DNA of 64,000 bases, from NCBI RefSeq assembly GCF_042667405.1, contig NZ_JBHVAL010000001.1, forward strand, positions 558,001-622,000, given 5' to 3'. The position numbers were made by a program, and so were the translations under genes. The notes under the pieces were generated by a model. The model saw only the letters and a list, made by a program, of their open reading frames with translations, did no database searches and was not told where the DNA came from. Below are positions 62,965 to 64,000 of this stretch, in pieces (the stretch's first letter is position 1; each line of letters begins with the position of its first letter). Origin of the DNA: Arthrobacter sp042667405 (lineage in GTDB: Bacteria; Actinomycetota; Actinomycetes; Actinomycetales; Micrococcaceae).

Positions 62965-63354
62965 TCAGTGGAACGAATCACCGCAGGCGCAAGACCCGCC
63001 GGCGTTCGGGTTGTCAATGGTGAAGCCCTGCTTCGAGATGGTGTCCTCAAAGTCGATGCTTGCACCGCTGAGGTAAGGGACACTCATCTTGTCCACGATG
63101 ACCTCAACGCCGTCATAGTCCCGCACAGCGTCTCCGTCGAGCATCCGCTCGTCGAAGTAGAGCTGGTAGATCAAGCCGGAGCAGCCGCCGGGCTGGACTG
63201 CAACGCGCAGCCGAAGGTCGGTGCGCCCTTCCTGCTCGAGGAGGCTGCGGACCTTGCCTGCCGCCACGTCCGTCAGATTGACTTCGTGCGTGGGCAGTTC
63301 GTCGTTGGCGACGACCTGTGTTCCGGTGCTGTTTTCGTTGGTTGCAGTGCTCAT
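62965..63354 (-). CDS. ErpA/IscA-type iron-sulfur insertion protein
   Basis: A 129-aa A-type carrier protein. The three conserved cysteines are in QPGGCSGLIYQL near residue 57 and GGSCACGDSF near the C-terminus; VNLTDVAAGKVRSLL opens the domain. These proteins pass Fe-S clusters to target enzymes, and the Rieske and respiratory genes nearby are plausible clients. The first 22 residues are variable. It lies 183 bp upstream of ctaC and is transcribed the same way. Confidence 0.93.
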   Translation of the reverse strand: MSTATNENSTGTQVVANDELPTHEVNLTDVAAGKVRSLLEQEGRTDLRLRVAVQPGGCSGLIYQLYFDERMLDGDAVRDYDGVEVIVDKMSVPYLSGASIDFEDTISKQGFTIDNPNAGGSCACGDSFH

Positions 63355-63505
63355 TGGCCTACCTTCTTATGAAGCTTCTGGCGGCGACGCCGGAACGCCG
63401 CCTGCCCTTACCCAATTACATACGGGTTACAGCTAATGCTACGTCGCGCAGACGCTTAGCTATAACTCCTGACGTAACCACGGACAGCATTTCGTTGTTC
63501 CCGGG

Positions 63506-63548
63506 CGGGCTCCCGGCGTCGTTTGAAGACGGTGCCGCCGGGAGCCCG
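63506..63548 (-). terminator. Terminator after the M20 dipeptidase gene
   Basis: A 13-bp perfect GC-rich stem (63506-63518 with 63536-63548) with a 17-nt loop sits 5 bp after the minus-strand dipeptidase stop. The remaining sequence up to the ErpA gene start, 63355-63505, shows no gene. Confidence 0.8.
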
Positions 63549-63553
63549 AATTG

Positions 63554-64000
63554 CTAGGCCCCGAGTCCTTCAGCGTTCAGCCGGGCAAGCATCAGGGCTT
63601 CGGCCAGCACGGCATGGCGGAAGTCGCCAATGTGCAAGGATTCGTTGGCGCTGTGCGCACGGGAGTCAGGGTCCTCCACACCCGTCACCAAGATCTGCAC
63701 GTCCGGATACATTTCCGTGAGGTCGGCGATGAACGGGATGGATCCACCGATTCCCATCTCCACGGGCTGAACTCCCCACGACTCCTCCAAAGCCCACAAA
63801 GCCACCCTTGCAGCCGCGGAAGTTGTGTCCGTGGCAAAAGCGTTCCCCCGCTCCCCCGGCGTGAAGGTCACCCTCGCACCGAAGGGTGCGTTCGATTCGA
63901 CATGCTTCTTCAGGGCGTCCATCGCTGCCTGGGGGTCCTGGCCGGGGGCAAGGCGCATGCTGAACTTGGCCCGGGCCGAAGGAATCAAGGTATTGGAGGC
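63554..64000 (-). CDS. M20-family dipeptidase, C-terminal part (5' end outside window)
   Basis: The last 148 codons of a minus-strand gene that enters from the right edge. The visible part starts ASNTLIPSARAKFSMRL, with the conserved dimerisation-domain beta strand and Arg, then RVTFTPGERGNAFATDT, VEMGIGGSIPFIADL near the metal-site glycine-rich loop, and GVEDPDSRAHSANESL with the metal-binding His. These are the hallmarks of the C-terminal half of M20 (ArgE/DapE/PepV-like) dipeptidases; the annotated relatives in actinobacteria are mostly called dipeptidases. Specific substrate unknown. Confidence 0.88.
   Translation of the reverse strand, partial: ASNTLIPSARAKFSMRLAPGQDPQAAMDALKKHVESNAPFGARVTFTPGERGNAFATDTTSAAARVALWALEESWGVQPVEMGIGGSIPFIADLTEMYPDVQILVTGVEDPDSRAHSANESLHIGDFRHAVLAEALMLARLNAEGLGA

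Overview
The window reads as a chromosomal segment of a high-GC actinobacterium of the Micrococcales, most like Arthrobacter or Paenarthrobacter. The reasons are a mycothiol ligase (mshC), a complete Pup-proteasome operon with a fused PafBC regulator, RbpA, an actinobacterial cytochrome bc1-aa3 branch (QcrCAB plus CtaCDEF), frequent GTG/TTG starts and GC-rich codons throughout. The genus is inferred from gene content, not from a database match.

Region 1 (1-9223) is a cell-surface polysaccharide locus. It holds a Wzy/O-antigen-ligase-like membrane protein cut by the window edge, a membrane-anchored protein resembling a glycoside hydrolase, a GT2 glycosyltransferase, a fused GT26 (WecG/TagA/CpsF) plus GT2 protein, and the dTDP-L-rhamnose pathway as rmlA, rmlB and a fused rmlC-rmlD. 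Region 2 (9227-16490) has an aldo/keto reductase, uppP, mshC, a PAC2 protein, a HAD phosphatase, a site-2 protease and trmI.

Region 3 (16605-31529) is the proteasome superlocus, in the order arc/mpa, dop, pup, prcB, prcA, pafA, two FKBP isomerases, pafBC, a small membrane protein, tatA, tatC and helY. Region 4 (31587-40519) is housekeeping: an amidohydrolase, a polyprenol-phosphate mannosyltransferase, rbpA with a clear promoter, an SPFH/NfeD membrane pair, an RlmA-type rRNA methyltransferase, an S9 peptidase, peptide deformylase and an NTF2-like protein.

Region 5 (40520-46024) looks like a small biosynthetic cluster. A translationally coupled operon (type III polyketide synthase, methyltransferase, FAD oxidoreductase) is divergent from a UvrA-like ABC ATPase of the DrrC size class, with an 18-bp palindrome between them. 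Region 6 (about 46025-49990) is an accessory island: an intact tyrosine recombinase, an XRE-type HTH protein and a zinc-ribbon recombinase-like protein that has lost recognisable catalytic arginines. They overlap by exactly 8 nt at each junction and are followed by a 126-aa protein. The island is bracketed by repeats and sits beside an ECF sigma gene. It is the best candidate here for an undescribed system.

Region 7 (50006-64000) holds the sigma factor, two VOC proteins, a DUF3054 protein, an Lrp-type ligand-binding protein, trpD and the respiratory genes. ctaE-qcrC-qcrA-qcrB run on the plus strand and ctaC-ctaD-ctaF on the minus strand. Between them lie a DasR-like GntR regulator and a PTS HPr gene that share an intergenic region with a near-perfect DasR-type operator. 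The window ends with an ErpA-type Fe-S protein and the C-terminus of an M20 dipeptidase. I saw no rRNA, tRNA or CRISPR array. With the starts chosen here no intergenic gap exceeds 300 bases.
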